64,000 bases of DNA from Sycobia sp. Sy_11 (GCA_018907035.1 JACCIC010000279.1:186001-250000); one strand, 5' to 3'; shown: positions 10,900 to 22,954, counted from the first letter of the stretch. Made by a program: numbers and translations. Notes: generated by a model from the sequence alone, not told the origin.

Positions 10900-11900
10900 T
10901 CGTTCGCCATATAGTATCTTATTGATTGTAGGAGGTGGACACACAATTCCTGCATTCTCTGTCTGTGCAGTTAGTACGACTTAGACTAATAACCAATGAT
11001 GCTTTGTGGGTCGTGGGCCACAGGCTCTTTCTAATTGGTCCACAAACTTACGTTGTTAAAAAGATCGGGTCGGTGGATGGGTGGCTTAGGTCTCGGGAGA
11101 GACGGAAGGAAGGAAAGGCTCGGAGCACGAACTCCGCAGAGTGTTCCGGGGGGAACTCGCCGTCCGACAATCCCCAGGCGCGTCTCCCGACGCGCCGGTG
11201 GGTCCCTGGAGGCCTTGGGCACGACTCCTAATAGGAGCTACTGAGTATCCAATCCGTAACTCCTTTCGGAGGGGTGCCCTACCCACGAACACCGTCCGTC
11301 TGATCCGGGTTTCCGGATCGGATTAAGACGCTGCCCGTGGACGGGAGGTCGAGGGGGGGAGAGTAGGTGAGTCGCCCTGTCTCCTACGAATAGGACAGCC
11401 CTGACAAGGGCCTACGAGGCGAGATACCACCCGCAGGTTGGGGGGAGAGAAGGTGGAAGTAGGTGGCTCGCCCTGTCCCCTACGAATCGGACAGCCCTGA
11501 GAAGGGCCTTCGAGGCGAGGTACCACCCGCAGGTGGGGGGGTGGAGAAGGAGGAGTGGGTGGCTCACCTCGTCCCCTATGTACGAGATGGTCCTGAGAAG
11601 GGCCTTCGAGGTGAGGCACCACCCGCAGGTGGTGGGGTGGAGAAGGAGGAGTGGGTGGCTCACCTTGTCCCCTATGTAAGAGACGGTCCTGAGAAGGACC
11701 GATGAGGTAGAGGCCACCGGGGAAGGAGGAAGAGGGAAGAGGTAAGGCCAGCTTGGGCCTTTGGCCCAAGCTGTACCGACCTCCGCCGGCCTTGCAGTCG
11801 ATTAGCTGCGGCGGTGCTCATTGCTATGGCGGTGGCGGCTCGGTCAACGCTCTTTTGAGCCACAGCAGGCGGTGCGTGTTCTAGGGAGTCTATGCGTCGG
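10900..11900. mobile_element. GC-rich unclassified insertion
   Basis: About 1 kb of distinctly GC-rich sequence inside an AT-rich intron, bounded approximately by 10,920 and 11,910. It contains the 96-bp minisatellite (11361-11710) and an 11-bp perfect hairpin (CAGCTTGGGCC/GGCCCAAGCTG, 11749-11773). Style resembles the untranslated part of a non-LTR or LTR element, but no protein domain supports a family. Confidence 0.45.
11361..11710. repeat. 96-bp minisatellite, about 3.6 copies
   Basis: Units start at about 11361, 11456, 11552 and 11648; period 95-96. Each has the core ACCACCCGCAGGT and an AGAAGGGCC-type block. Because 96 is divisible by three it makes 32-residue proline-rich repeats in open frames on both strands; I regard these as spurious. 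Confidence 0.85.
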
Positions 11901-11909
11901 CATATAACA

Positions 11910-13490
11910 ACCTTGACTTGAATTTTCTTTCAGCTCTAATTTTATATCCATATAAGAAACAGCAATAAAAAATATTTAAATAGAGGGGATGATTTTCAAA
12001 TAACAGGAAAATCTAATTATTTTAATAATTATTATCGAATACATTTTTATTAAATGAAATAATTTATTATTTTTTAAAACTAAATTAATTATTATAATAG
12101 CGCTACCTTTGAGCACCCGTATGATTTTAACGTATGGTTAGTTCTCCTATACAAGGTGCCAGAAAGGATTCATAGAAAATTACTAAGAGCGCTACCTCAC
12201 AAGTACAAATGGCATTGCTCACTTCCACGGATCAAACCTGTATACTGCGAAGATCTACCTCTTGAATAATCTACGAAATTTTTCTTTCTCTCTTAAGTAT
12301 CAAAGATGCCCGTAAAAGCTGTCTCGCTTGTACTCACGTAATAAAAGGGAAAAATACACTATCAGAATAGTCGTGCTCATTTATTAGATGCACAATGACG
12401 TCGCGATATAATATGATTGATATAAGGTACTACATAAATAGATAATATTAGAAAAGAATAAGATCAACCATTGTTGATTATCAAGTTAAAAATTGCTAGC
12501 CAATGATACTGATGCATGCCTAATATATCTTCCTGTAGTTGCAAACAATATTTCCTGTTTAATTTTCTTAGAAGAGCTCCGGTATTTGGCGTAAAGTTTT
12601 TGCAATAACTAACAAAGGAACAGGGACATATGCCCTGTCTGTGATACATTAAGTATATAGAACACAATTAAACTGTCTAACTCATAAAAAAGTAATTAAC
12701 TAATGTCAAATGCACATTAAATTGAATTGGATTGGACAATTAAAGAAGTTGAAATATATATGTTTTTGATCAATTAAGGGCTCATATTTTGTAAATGTTA
12801 GATTCATAAAATTCATTTGAACATATATCAATACATAAAAATAAATAAAAAAGTATTAAATTAGAAGCGCCTTTTAAAATATTTATTGTATTCTGTTTTA
12901 AATTGTGTTGATTTTTTTAAATTGGTAAAAATAAATTATTAAAAGTTTTCATTTTACTTAAATTATGTTATAACTAAAATGAATTTTTCTTGGTTTTAAA
13001 GTAATAATGGTTCTATTGAAATTTATTGTAAAATTACGATAAGTTTTATGTTATTAATCTAATTATACTTTTATGTTTTAAATTTTCAGAAAATATAATT
13101 TAACCATAATAGCTTATATTCCTTTTTGATATAATATTTCTGTCTCTTGTATATAAAAAATAACCATAACAATATTTTGCTTCATTCAAAAAATCATGGA
13201 ACATGTATTGCCAATAGTGGCTCAGAAGGGCAATATTGATATATTAATATATCAATACACTCAATCAGAAAATGTAGTCACGTCACACCTATTGGATGCA
13301 TTTGTATTATAATATGGTATTTAGATAAATGAATTAAAACATAACAATGAATTAAATACATTGATAAAATAATTATTTTATAATTTAGCAAAATCATAAA
13401 CTTTATATTTTTATTTTTTCATATTGACAGTATACTTGACCTCTCAAATGCAAGATTCTCCTAAGAAATAGAAAATTCAAATATAATTAC
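11910..13490. other. AT-rich intron stretch
   Basis: The segment 12100-12350 is less AT-rich and twice contains GCGCTACCT, but nothing was recognised. The rest is plain AT-rich intron. Confidence 0.55.
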
Positions 13491-13861
13491 CTTAATATAA
13501 TCGTCGGAACAGTTTTTACTTTTTTCAATGTCTAAATCTATAAATGTTAAGTTGACAACATGATTCACATCAACAGTTATAAGCCATTTACAATCCTGAT
13601 TATGTGGATAATTTTTTGGATAATTCATTGAATGAATAACTCCAGATTGGCCAATGAATTTTCCTCCACATTTCACATCAATAGAATGATAATTTGCTAA
13701 AAATCCATGACTAGCATAATTGATGTCAGATGAAAATTTTATGAGCATTTGATTTCCAGTGCTAGTAATTGTAACAGGTATATTAGAATAGCATAAGCTA
13801 TTCACCAATACTGGGTCATTTTCAGTTTGGCCATTAAAAATTGTAATGGAACCAGCAGTGT
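13491..13861 (-). CDS. Cubn: Cubilin exon h: end of CUB 7 and first half of CUB 8
   Basis: The phase-1 entry makes DTAGSITIFNGQTENDPVLV, the third-to-fourth cysteine stretch of CUB 7, ending GFLANYHSIDV. CUB 8 follows: KCGGKFIGQSGVIHSMNYP, DCKWLI, NCSDDYIK. It exits on a codon boundary with donor GTAATT, so the next exon begins IYDG. Confidence 0.87.
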
Positions 13862-14411
13862 CTAAAAAAATATGAATTTATATATAAAACTTAATTAAAC
13901 TTTTTATATTCATACGATTCATTTAAAATAGATAATAATCATTGTTTTTTTCATCGATTTTGAATTCTTTATTTTACATATTATGCAACCGCTACTATTA
14001 GTTGGATACTCTATTTGCAAAGGTAAATGAACAAATTATCTTATTAAAATACTGTTGCACACTTATATCTTTTTTACCTCTTCCTTATATTTTTATTATT
14101 GAATATCATAGACTATGATTCTGATTGCAACTGTGTTCGAATTTCAATTTGTAACGTTCTTATGTCGTTTCGGAAGAGCTCACGTGGACATCTTCTGGGT
14201 TGATTTAAAGGACTGAATATTTTCAGGAACATAGTTCGTATCCGGTTAATCAACATTTTTTAAACACATTATTTCTTAGCACTGATAGTAAAAATATATA
14301 TTCTATATTACCTACAATCTTAGAAAATTGTAATTGAAATTTTTTCAGAACTTTATTCTCCAAAACTATCTTTAATAAAAACACATTGCAAACGAATTTT
14401 AACCTTGAACA

Positions 14412-14423
14412 TATATATATGTA

Positions 14424-14465
<42 letters not shown>
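14412..14465. repeat. (TA)n microsatellite
   Basis: An ATATATGTATA-type lead-in followed by an uninterrupted TA run ending at the left terminus of a mariner remnant. Confidence 0.95.
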
Positions 14466-14466
<1 letters not shown>

Positions 14467-14695
14467 GATGTTAGACAATTAAGTAATGCGAGGGATTTTA
14501 TTTATCGCCCTGTGATAACACTGCGAACCTGTAACTCCGCCACCGTACTAGCAGATTCCTACTCTTTCGATTGAGACCTTGACAACCCTCGTACGATCAT
14601 TTTTGCATCAGCTGTTTAGTGTTTTTAACAACGCGCGTGTAGTGCATGTCACGCAAATGGAACAGAGAAATTTAGACAGTGGATTTCGTTAACCT
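14466..14695 (+). mobile_element. Mariner 5' end remnant
   Basis: Begins with a terminal repeat containing AGACAATTAAGTAATGCGAG, which is the inverse of the right terminus of the mariner at 56235-56790, so both belong to one family. A transposase-like start (ATG at about 14656) stops after ten codons. The rest of the element is not present in this orientation. Confidence 0.6.
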
Positions 14696-14919
14696 CTCCA
14701 CTGTGATATCGGATCAAATAATATCACTTGGTTTTGCTTCCTCAAAAATTCTATATGATATTCATTTACTTATGTGTTGATGTGACAAAGTCTATAAAAG
14801 AGCATTTTATACTAGAAGTTCATCCAAATTTTTCAATTGTAAACACGTCCAAACTTTAATCTTAAATCAATTAGATATTAATAAAAATACTCATTAAGGA
14901 GCGACTTGGTAACGCATTC

Positions 14920-16040
14920 GCTACAAAAATAAATATGAGGAAATTATCAAATCTGGCGAATATGGACGCTCATGCATGACTATAGTGTTAGTTTTGGCCA
15001 AAAAATCTCTCACTAGCAACGACGAATGAACAGCTGCATTATCGTGATGCAAAAGCCAAGAAGTTTGTTTCCAAAGTTCTGTACTTTTTTTGGATATCGC
15101 TTCTCAAAAATGACGTATAAATTCAATGTAGTACTCCGTATTGACTGTACGACCTTGCGGTAAGAATTTCTGATGCATTACGCCACCGTAATCAAAGAAT
15201 TCAGTCAGCAAAGCCTTGAAATTTGCTGGAACTTGACGTGCTTTCTTTGGACTTGGTTCTTCTGGGCTCTTCTATTGGGACAATTGGGCTTTAGCTTCCG
15301 CATCATAAGAGAAAATCAGCATCTTTATTGACTTCAATCAACATTTCCTGAGCTATGATCATGCGACGGATCGTTTCATCAAAATTAAGCAGTTTTGGAA
15401 CGAATTTCGCTAACATGTGCTTCATGCCGAAAATATCCGAAAAATTGCACATCATGAAGCAGCCGATATTCCAACATCTTCAACAACTTCTTTGATAGTG
15501 ATTCGATGATTTTTTAACATAATATCTTAAATTACTTGAATGTTTCCATCTGTTGTTGACGGGATAGCGGGTCCAGGGCGAGGTTCGTCTTCGCTACAGA
15601 AAACTATTCTTTTTTGCCTGGCAAGCAAAGACAGGGCGATTGAGTATCGATTCATAACGGCACTTTCGGTCAAATCGTGTGACATCCATTTTTTTTCTTT
15701 ATGAATCTTTTCCATCGCACGTAAACATTTACTAACTGCTTTGTCACTGACTCCTAATGTATTAGCGAGTTCTTTCTGCGTTGGAACTAAGCTTTCGTCC
15801 AATAATGCTAGCAATTCACTATCTTCGAACTTTTCCTGTTGTCCAGAACGTTCATTGTTATTCACATCAGTATCTTCACTTCTAAACCGCTGAAACTACT
15901 CTTTACATGTTGTAAGCGATAGTGCTGGTTCGCCATAACATTCTTGAAGCAATCGATAAGTTTCTGCTACTCTTTTTTTCAAATCAAAATAGTGCAAAAG
16001 GACATGTCGAAAAAGCGAATTATTACGATTTACTTTTCAC
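14920..16040 (-). pseudogene. Chimeric mariner remnant: two lineages joined
   Basis: On the minus strand, 16030 to about 15600 gives an N-terminal DNA-binding half of one mariner type (HYFDLKKRVAETYRLL, then LLALLDESLVPTQKELANTL and a WMSHDL motif). At about 15597 the same open frame passes into EDEPRPGPAIPSTTDGNIQ, which belongs near the N-terminus of a different, mauritiana-like mariner; its middle and C-terminal parts follow to about 14930 with stops and frameshifts, including LLHHDNA and RPYSPDL. The fusion repeats the DNA-binding part and lacks the first lineage's catalytic core. Confidence 0.7.
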
Positions 16041-16239
16041 TAATTAAAAAATTATAATGTTTACACAAATGATGGCGCCTATTGACTGAATTTCATTGGT
16101 AAATGCCAACATTAAAAAATAAGTACTATATCCGACACATCCGACGTTTCGTACTACTCATTATATTTTCGTACTACTTATAGCGTGAAAGTCTGAAACT
16201 AAGTTCTCCTCCTAATATTTACACTGTCAACCGAAGTAT

Positions 16240-16880
16240 GTACAACGTTTAATCAAAAAGTAAGGTGAATTTTTGAAATTTTACAGACTGCGCACGTTTC
16301 ATCTTTAATTTTTTTTTATTTTATGTTGCTATATTTATGTCAAACGTATGTTCATAGTTTCAGTTACGTAACATTTTTAGTTTGTTTGTAGGACAAATAA
16401 AAGTTAGAAGTTTTTGGCTGTTCGGCAATCTTCGGCTATTGAAAAAAATTAATCAAAAAATTTGCATTCAATTTTGTACACAATAAGAAAGAAAGTGTTC
16501 TAACACACTTGAAGTATTGACAGAGGCATATGGCGAATTTATTCTAAAGAAAATATTTAAAAACTGTACAAGCTCTTCTAAGAAGGCCGAGAAGACACCA
16601 ATAACTGACAAAACTATGGAAAAAGTAAAGAATATAGTGTTGGCCAATCATTGATTTATCGTAAGAAAAGATTTTGACGATATTATTATTTGAGGTATTA
16701 TGTATAAGACGTATGTCAGCAAAGATTCTTTCGAAATTGCTGAATTTTGAACAAAAGAACTATCGCGTAAACATCGCTTAAGAGCTGTTAAATGATGCAA
16801 ATGAAGACTTAGATTTGCTTGGAAGAATCATAACAAATAGCTGGCAAAGTTCGATTAAAGATCAAGCTCATGCTTACTAC
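16240..16880 (+). pseudogene. Mauritiana-like mariner remnant
   Basis: Broken frames show an N-terminal mariner stretch (ERKCSNTLEVLTEAYGE, then EKVKNIVLANH) and short downstream pieces. Many stops. No clear terminal repeats. It lies next to, and in opposite orientation to, the chimeric remnant and is of similar lineage to that one's catalytic part. Confidence 0.55.
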
Positions 16881-16889
16881 TTTTTTTGA

Positions 16890-18420
16890 TTATCATAAGG
16901 TAGTTTTTTGATTATCGAAGGTAGATTACCAAAAACCTTAAGATGCAAAGATTATTGAATATGTTCGTTCTGTATATATTTACCTACAATGTCTCATGTC
17001 ATCCCTAGCATTTATTTCTACATTAGTTCTCTGTTGAGAAAAGAAGAGAATTCTTTAAATATTTATTAACGAAATATGAATATTTATTAACGACAGTGAA
17101 CTTCAGTTGTATTGCTCGTTGTTTGCTTAAATATCTGTGTTCCTGGCAAGCGAGAGCGATACGGGGACTGTACTCATACTTCGGCGGATAGGCGTTTCAG
17201 CGCACATATTGTGTGTAGACCCTGCGAGTGCAACACATATTGGACGTTGTAGCCGCATTATTTTGTGAGGGCGCATTTAAGGATATCGTTGCCGTATGTT
17301 TTTTCATAATGTCATTTTCCTTCTCCATTTAATAGGGGGGGGGGCGGAGGGACAACCGTGAATTCCCTCCGCGTACGCTTTGGTCAAGAAACGTGCAGTT
17401 CTGATGGCCAGCTATATGTAAGGATAGCGCAGATGTGGCGGCCTTCCTGTTTCGTTCTCGTGAACCCCTGGGAATATCGTTTTGGTACGGAGAAAGTGGT
17501 TGACGACGATTTTCGATTATTTATGACAGCAGTATCTATAGTGAGAGAATATAGACGCTGTTCTCGACATAGGTTCTTACTTATAGGGTTTTCCTCCGTC
17601 GCGGATGAATACCCGACCAAATGTGGGAACAATGTAGGATAAATATTAAAGCTGTTCGACGTCTATAAATCTGTGAATCTAAGAAAAGGTCCCTGGTTCG
17701 CGTGGTTCATGGCACTCCGCTCTTGGGCAGGGTCGGAGGTTTGTATGCATAAACCTCGCTCGCGCTCGCGACATATGTTTCAGTTTAGGTGAAGCTAGAG
17801 ACGATCGTAGAAATTTATTGAACCTTAATTATGTAAAAGGCTATTTGAATTTCAACATATTGCGATGGGACATAAGGATCTGGGTAAGGGGAAAAATTTA
17901 GGCGGCGAAACAACGATGAGCACAGTTTTCCACGGATTTGCAGACAATCTTTTACGAGTCTCGGAGCTGAATACTTCAAGAATTGTATAGAGCCTTTTTA
18001 ATATATATTTTTCTGTTTACTCCGAATCTTGTGTTTTTTGATTACCTATTACTCCAATTCCCTTATAAATCTAGATCTCCTTGAATTAAAATAAATATTT
18101 CAATATATTTAGAACATTTGACAATTTCGTAAACTCCGGACACGATCCCGCTCAGGAGAGCGGCTACAATCTGATTTCATGATTTTGTAAAATCGAAAAC
18201 AGTCACTTTATAATAAGGTCAATAAGATTAAAGCCCAACTACTTAATAATCTTCGTTCATTATTCCTAAATCCATGCTAATCAATTCCATAATGATTCCC
18301 ACATTCGAAATTAGTAATATTTTTCATTATGCTCTTTCTTAATAGTCCACGAGAAAAAAGTTTTAATTCCAGCAATTGGATCCTTGGCAATTTTATTTTT
18401 CTGTGGTGTTAAGATTTTTT
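16890..18420. other. Intron stretch without recognised content
   Basis: The segment 17100-17970 is less AT-rich, with a G-run near 17333-17344 and short open frames on both strands that match nothing I know. It may be an old insertion. Confidence 0.45.
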
Positions 18421-18424
18421 CCTG

Positions 18425-19460
18425 TCATGACTGATTATACGCCGCAGGAAATAGTTAATATGATTAAAGTTCTTGGCAAGTGTTAAGACAACTTCAGAGC
18501 TGAAACTGCTCGACATTCAGAATTTAAAAAATCAGGACATAGAAAAACTATCAAGCGATTAGTAAGTAGAGCTGAACAAGGTTATTGGAAATAAAAAAAG
18601 GCACAAAAGTGGCTCTAAACAGGATATTGCAGTAGATATGCAGGCTTCGGTTGCTGATGATCTCCATATTTCTACCTGGCAAATCGAACAAAGGCGTCGA
18701 GTTCCACATACAACAATTAAGAGCATTTTAAAAAGTTTCAAATTCCATCCTTACTATGTCCGTCTCACTCATGATGAGACTGAGAAATGATCAACGATGT
18801 CTAAATTTTTGTAAATGGGCAGCATAGTGAAGATCCTTTCTTTTTCGACAAATTTTTATTTATAGATGAGGCAAAATTTAACAATATAGATGGTGTCAAT
18901 CTACATAATACCCATTAGTATTCCGAAGTAAATCCTTATTGGTAAAGGGATCATCGTGTCCAGAAACGGTGGTCATTGAAAGTTTGAGGAGGTATAATGG
19001 GAAATAATGTGATCGGGCCCTTTGTTTTAATATTAATTTGAATGGTCCTTCCTATTTCAATATCCTCGAGAATGATGCCCCAATTTGTTAAAAGAAGTAC
19101 AAATTACCTTGAGATAAATCATGTGGTTTCAGCAAGATATTGCACAAGCACACCCTACACTACCAGCTAAAAGCGTTTCTGAATTCCACATCTCCTAATC
19201 GATGGATTGGCATTGGCAACCAAGTACATGGATGGCCAGCCAGATCACCAGATCTCACACCGATAGATTGTTTCTATGGGGTGCTTTAAAAAGCACCCCA
19301 TAGAAACAAAAAGGAGTTTTTGTTCAAGCTCCAACAATCACAGGTGACATGAAAGAAATAATGAGGAGTGCTTTCAAATCAATTACGGTTCAAATATTAG
19401 AGAAAGTCTCCCTGAGCTTCCAACAGCGAATAAATATGTGCAGTCAAGAAAATAGACGAA
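18425..19460 (+). pseudogene. Tc1/mariner-superfamily transposase remnant (DUF4817-type)
   Basis: Frames in order give MTDYTPQEIVNMIKVLGKC (helix-turn-helix start), KRLVSRAEQ, TTIKSILKSFKFHPYYV, FIDEAKFNNIDGVN (first catalytic Asp), then QQDIAQAHPTLP and ARSPDLTPIDCF. This is the layout of the insect DUF4817/DDE_3 transposase family. Several stops and frameshifts make it inactive. A perfect 20-bp-arm palindrome interrupts its C-terminal part. Confidence 0.7.
19268..19309. repeat. Perfect palindrome, 20-bp arms, 2-bp centre
   Basis: The left arm 19268-19287 (TTGTTTCTATGGGGTGCTTT) is the exact inverse complement of 19290-19309, separated by AA. It replaces the region after the third catalytic residue of the transposase remnant, so it arose after or during that gene's decay. 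Confidence 0.95.
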
Positions 19461-19479
19461 AAATTGAACATCTGTTATA

Positions 19480-19940
19480 ACCACTGCCTTAACTGGTTTG
19501 GTTCACATAGTTTATACTTTCACATACTTTATACCCTTAATTGCGCGGCCTCCTTGCCTTGTCTAAACCGCCTCGGAATTAAAAGACTTCCTTTAATTAT
19601 ACGGACTTCCTGCCTTGCCTTGACCGGCTGGGTATTGAGAGGCTTTGCTTAACTGGCCTAATCCTTGCCTTGCCTCTTTCCACTAACGGGGTCAAAAGTA
19701 GGAGTTACCATTTGAAAAAACTATTTTGAACTTCGAATGACCTGGACGGTCTTGATCATGGTCATGGTCAAAGACGTATTCGGACGTAAAATATTTCGCT
19801 CCTTCCATTGCCGTAGTTAAACGTAAGGGTTTTCAATTGAAAAAAGTCTTGTCCTTCCAACGACTTTGTAGATTATGGTTAAGGTCACTACTGTGAGTCC
19901 CCCTGGAAATCCTATAGTTTTTATTTGAAACTTATTTTTT
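19480..19940. other. Low-complexity and short-repeat stretch
   Basis: 19,530-19,680 is built from CCTTGCCTT-like words. 19,690-19,890 holds two diverged copies, about 120 bp apart, of a block with TTGAAAAAA followed by a GGTC-rich end. Function unknown. Confidence 0.5.
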
Positions 19941-19944
19941 TAAA

Positions 19945-20495
19945 ATTACAATGTATTATAAAATGTACAATAAATAGATTTAAAGATTAATATTATTTAG
20001 AAATGTGATATATGTGTCGTATTATCTGATTAAAGAATGTTTTTGAGCATGTATAAAAATCATTTCAGAAAATAGTCGATTGTATAAATTACTTTCAACA
20101 TCCATTCCTTTTATATTTTCAGTCACTTCTGTGTTCTTTTTTAAGTTTGCGAAATGTTCGTGCAATATATGAGTATGTATAGTTTTTATAAAATATTTTA
20201 TAAATAATATTAGATGTATAAATGAACAAACAAGTGACTTCAAAAACAATCAAGCAAAATCTACTTTATATGAACATTAAAAAAACTAATCATTCATTAA
20301 ATTTTTATAATGCAAAAATAATGGATGTTGAAACATATATGTACAATCGACTATTTTGTGAAATGATTTATATACATATACAAACACATTCTTTAAAGAG
20401 ACAATACGACACAACCAAATTTCGATAAGAGTATATCATATTTCTAAATAACATTAAACTTTAAATTTATTTACTGAAAATATTATACGTAACAG
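19945..20495. mobile_element. Long palindromic (foldback/MITE-like) element
   Basis: The left half (19945 to about 20115) and the right half (about 20320-20495) are imperfect inverse complements over more than 150 bp; shared words include TTATTTAGAAAT, GTGTCGTATT and CCATTATT/GGATGTTG. Both halves encode a similar stretch (MDVE...YNRLF.EMI), which is a palindrome by-product, not a gene. No transposase. Confidence 0.75.
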
Positions 20496-20499
20496 CTAC

Positions 20500-21010
20500 A
20501 CATGTAATAGACATTTGTCCTTGGAATATAAATGACTTTACGACGTATAAATGTTTAGTATTCACTAGTGTATTCAAAGAGAAACACATAGAAATTATTG
20601 TTTTAATTGCATTAATTTTTTGTTTAATTTTTAGTTATATTAAAAGTCTACCTATCTGTAACATTTATATATTGTTAAAAAATATTATATTTACAAATGC
20701 GTAATGTAATCCAATTTATTTGTAGTGCTTGAAAAGAGTACCATGAATTGAACCGAAACGTTGCAGAATAACTTTTAAATTAAAATAATTTTGACAGCAG
20801 TGACCACTAGTTACATTCATTTGTTTATTTTCACAATTTTATAAAGATTGCAAGAATGTTAAAAATATTTTTTAGTTGAAATTACAGTACGTAATATAAT
20901 TACACTATCAATTTTGAAAAAATACAGATGTGTCTGAGCAATAAGGACTTATGTATTTTATTGACTCTGGCGATTTTTTATACAATTTCATAGAATTAAT
21001 TGGAATTAAT
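20500..21010. other. AT-rich intron stretch
   Basis: Nothing recognised between the palindromic element and the following mariner. Confidence 0.6.
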
Positions 21011-21014
21011 ATTA

Positions 21015-22286
21015 GGTTGTCAAATATCTCCCTTCCACTTTTTTGCTCTTCAGTCAATGCTTTATAAAAAGTGTTACACTGGTCGGATTTACTTCAAATA
21101 TGCGACGTTATGTTCAATAATTTGTTTCCATCTAGACGGCGACTTCATAATACCCCTCTCGTAGAAGCCCCTCTCTTTATTTGCGAAGATCTCGGACAGC
21201 CACTTTTCACAAGCCTCTGTTGAGTCCAAATTTACACCACCAAGGGCGTTCCACATGGACAGAAACAGGTGGTAATCACTTGGCGCTATATCCGGGCTTT
21301 ATGATGGATGCGATAAAACCTCCGTTCCGAACTCCTGCAGCTTCTGACGAGTCATTAACGAAGTGTGTGGTCTGGCGTTGTCCTGGTGGAACACTACACC
21401 CGTCCTATTGGCCAATTGTGGACGCTTCTGGTCGATAGCCTGCTTTAAGCGGTCCAGTTGTTCACAGTAGATGGTAAAATTAAGCGTCTGGTCATATGGG
21501 AGCAGCTCATAGTGGATGATTCTCTTCCAATCCCGCCAAATACACAGCAAAACCTTCCTAGCCGTCAATCCCGGCTTGGACACTGATTGGGACGGTCCAC
21601 CAGCCTTGATCTTGCCATCGATATTGTCGTATGTGATCCATTTTTCGTCGCCAGTCACCATCCGGTTGAAAAATGGGTCGAGTTCGTTCTGTTTCAGCAG
21701 CATATCGCAGGCGTTGATTCGGTCCAGAAGGTTTTTTTGCGTCAAATCATGCGGCACCCAAATATCAAATTTTTTTTTGTATCCAGCCTTCTGCAGATGG
21801 TTTAAAATGGTTTGGTGACTAACTCTAATCTCCTGGGCAATGTCACGAGATGCCACATAACGGTCTAACTCGATAAATTCCATGTTTTAATCGGTGTTCG
21901 TCGTCACAGATCTTCCGCCGGCTGGCTTATCCATGGTGTCGTTTGCGCCGGCTCTGAATCGTCGAAACCATTTCTCTGCGGTTCTAAGTGATAGCGAGTC
22001 ATCCCTCAAAACACCATTAATCTCATGGAACATTTCTCTAGCGGATTTGTGTTTAACGAAGGAAAACTTTAAAATAGTGCGAATTTCGGCATTAGTGAAC
22101 TCCATGTTTACACGTCTATAACTTTAGAACGCAATATCCAAACTAATAATGCATAGAGTGATTTTGTACGCTATGTCAAAACCTTTTAAATGACGTATAG
22201 TATTACCAGATACGAGGTCTGTAGCGCTTGGTACATAGCCGCGAAATTCATAAGACAAAAAGGCGAAAGGGAGATATTTGACAACC
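21015..22286 (-). mobile_element. Nearly complete mariner element
   Basis: 1,272 bp with TIRs starting GGTTGTCAAATATCTCCCTT at the left; the right end GGGAGATATTTGACAACC is the inverse. Each end is flanked by TA. Orientation is the same as the cubilin gene. The right terminus lies about 130 bases from cubilin exon g. Confidence 0.92.
21089..22105 (-). pseudogene. Mariner transposase, full length but for two nonsense codons
   Basis: One collinear reading frame of about 338 codons from the ATG at 22105 to the TAA at 21089, with no frameshift. Two in-frame TAA codons break it: one at about 21887-21889 after VTTNTD in the linker, and one at about 21299-21301 just before the SPDIAPSDYHLF motif. 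The N-terminal part has the paired-like DNA-binding domain; catalytic motifs are VTGDEKWITYDN, VFHQDNARPHTS and SPDIAPSD, with 34 residues between the second and third Asp (D,D34D). The stops would truncate the protein, so it is inactive, but decay is slight compared with the other mariners here. Confidence 0.9.
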
Positions 22287-22414
22287 TAATACAAAAAAAA
22301 GCCGTAAGGGATGAAAAGGGCATGACAGGTTTCCTCTTTATATTGTTTTATCAAATAAAATATTTAAATTCATACTTTATACTTTATTATTTTTATGATC
22401 TTTAAAATTCTGAC

Positions 22415-22954
22415 CTGGTTGACATGTATGAGTTCTTGTAGTATCCAATTTGGAAAATATAATTTCAATGCTTTTATCAAAATCAACCTCAATTAACCAT
22501 TTGCACTCAATGTATGAATATAATAATTTGTCTGCATTAGGAAATCCAGGAGAAAGAAAATTGCCTGTTGGTTTTGTGAGATGTTCAGTACAGCCATGAA
22601 TATACCATTCTAATCTGAAACCACTAGCAGTTGCTTTTCGATCCGAAGAAAATGAAACAAAAATTTGACGTTGAGATGAAAAAATTTTTAATGGTAAAAC
22701 CTCGTCATTTGATCCACATTTTCTTAGTATTTCTGTGTTGGGTTCATCATTGTCTCCTTCTTGAATTCTAATAAAATCTTCCTTGCAGCCAGTTTCAGTT
22801 GTTCCTTGTATATTAAAATGAGAGAAAGTTATATTTATTTGATTACTAGCTGGTGCTGAAATTATCCATGAACAATTGCTGAGATTTTCATAGTTTTCTG
22901 GAAAATTTGGTGATTCAATTACTCCATTAAAACCACTCAGCTTATTGTTGCACA
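22415..22954 (-). CDS. Cubn: Cubilin exon g: CUB 6 and most of CUB 7
   Basis: Begins VCNNKLSGFNGVIESPNFP; CUB 6 continues via NCSWII, GCKEDFIRIQEGD and RKCGSND to GFRLEWYIHG. CUB 7 starts GCTEHLTKPTGNFLSPGFP and runs to THTCQP at the donor GTCAGA. CUB 6 opens with VCNN rather than CGG but keeps the cysteine. The low edge lies only about 130 bases from a mariner terminus at 22286. Confidence 0.87.

Noticed and set aside
11323..11769. Proline-rich repeat protein of 148 residues
   Set aside because: Follows from a 96-bp minisatellite in a GC island; opposite-strand frames are equally open.
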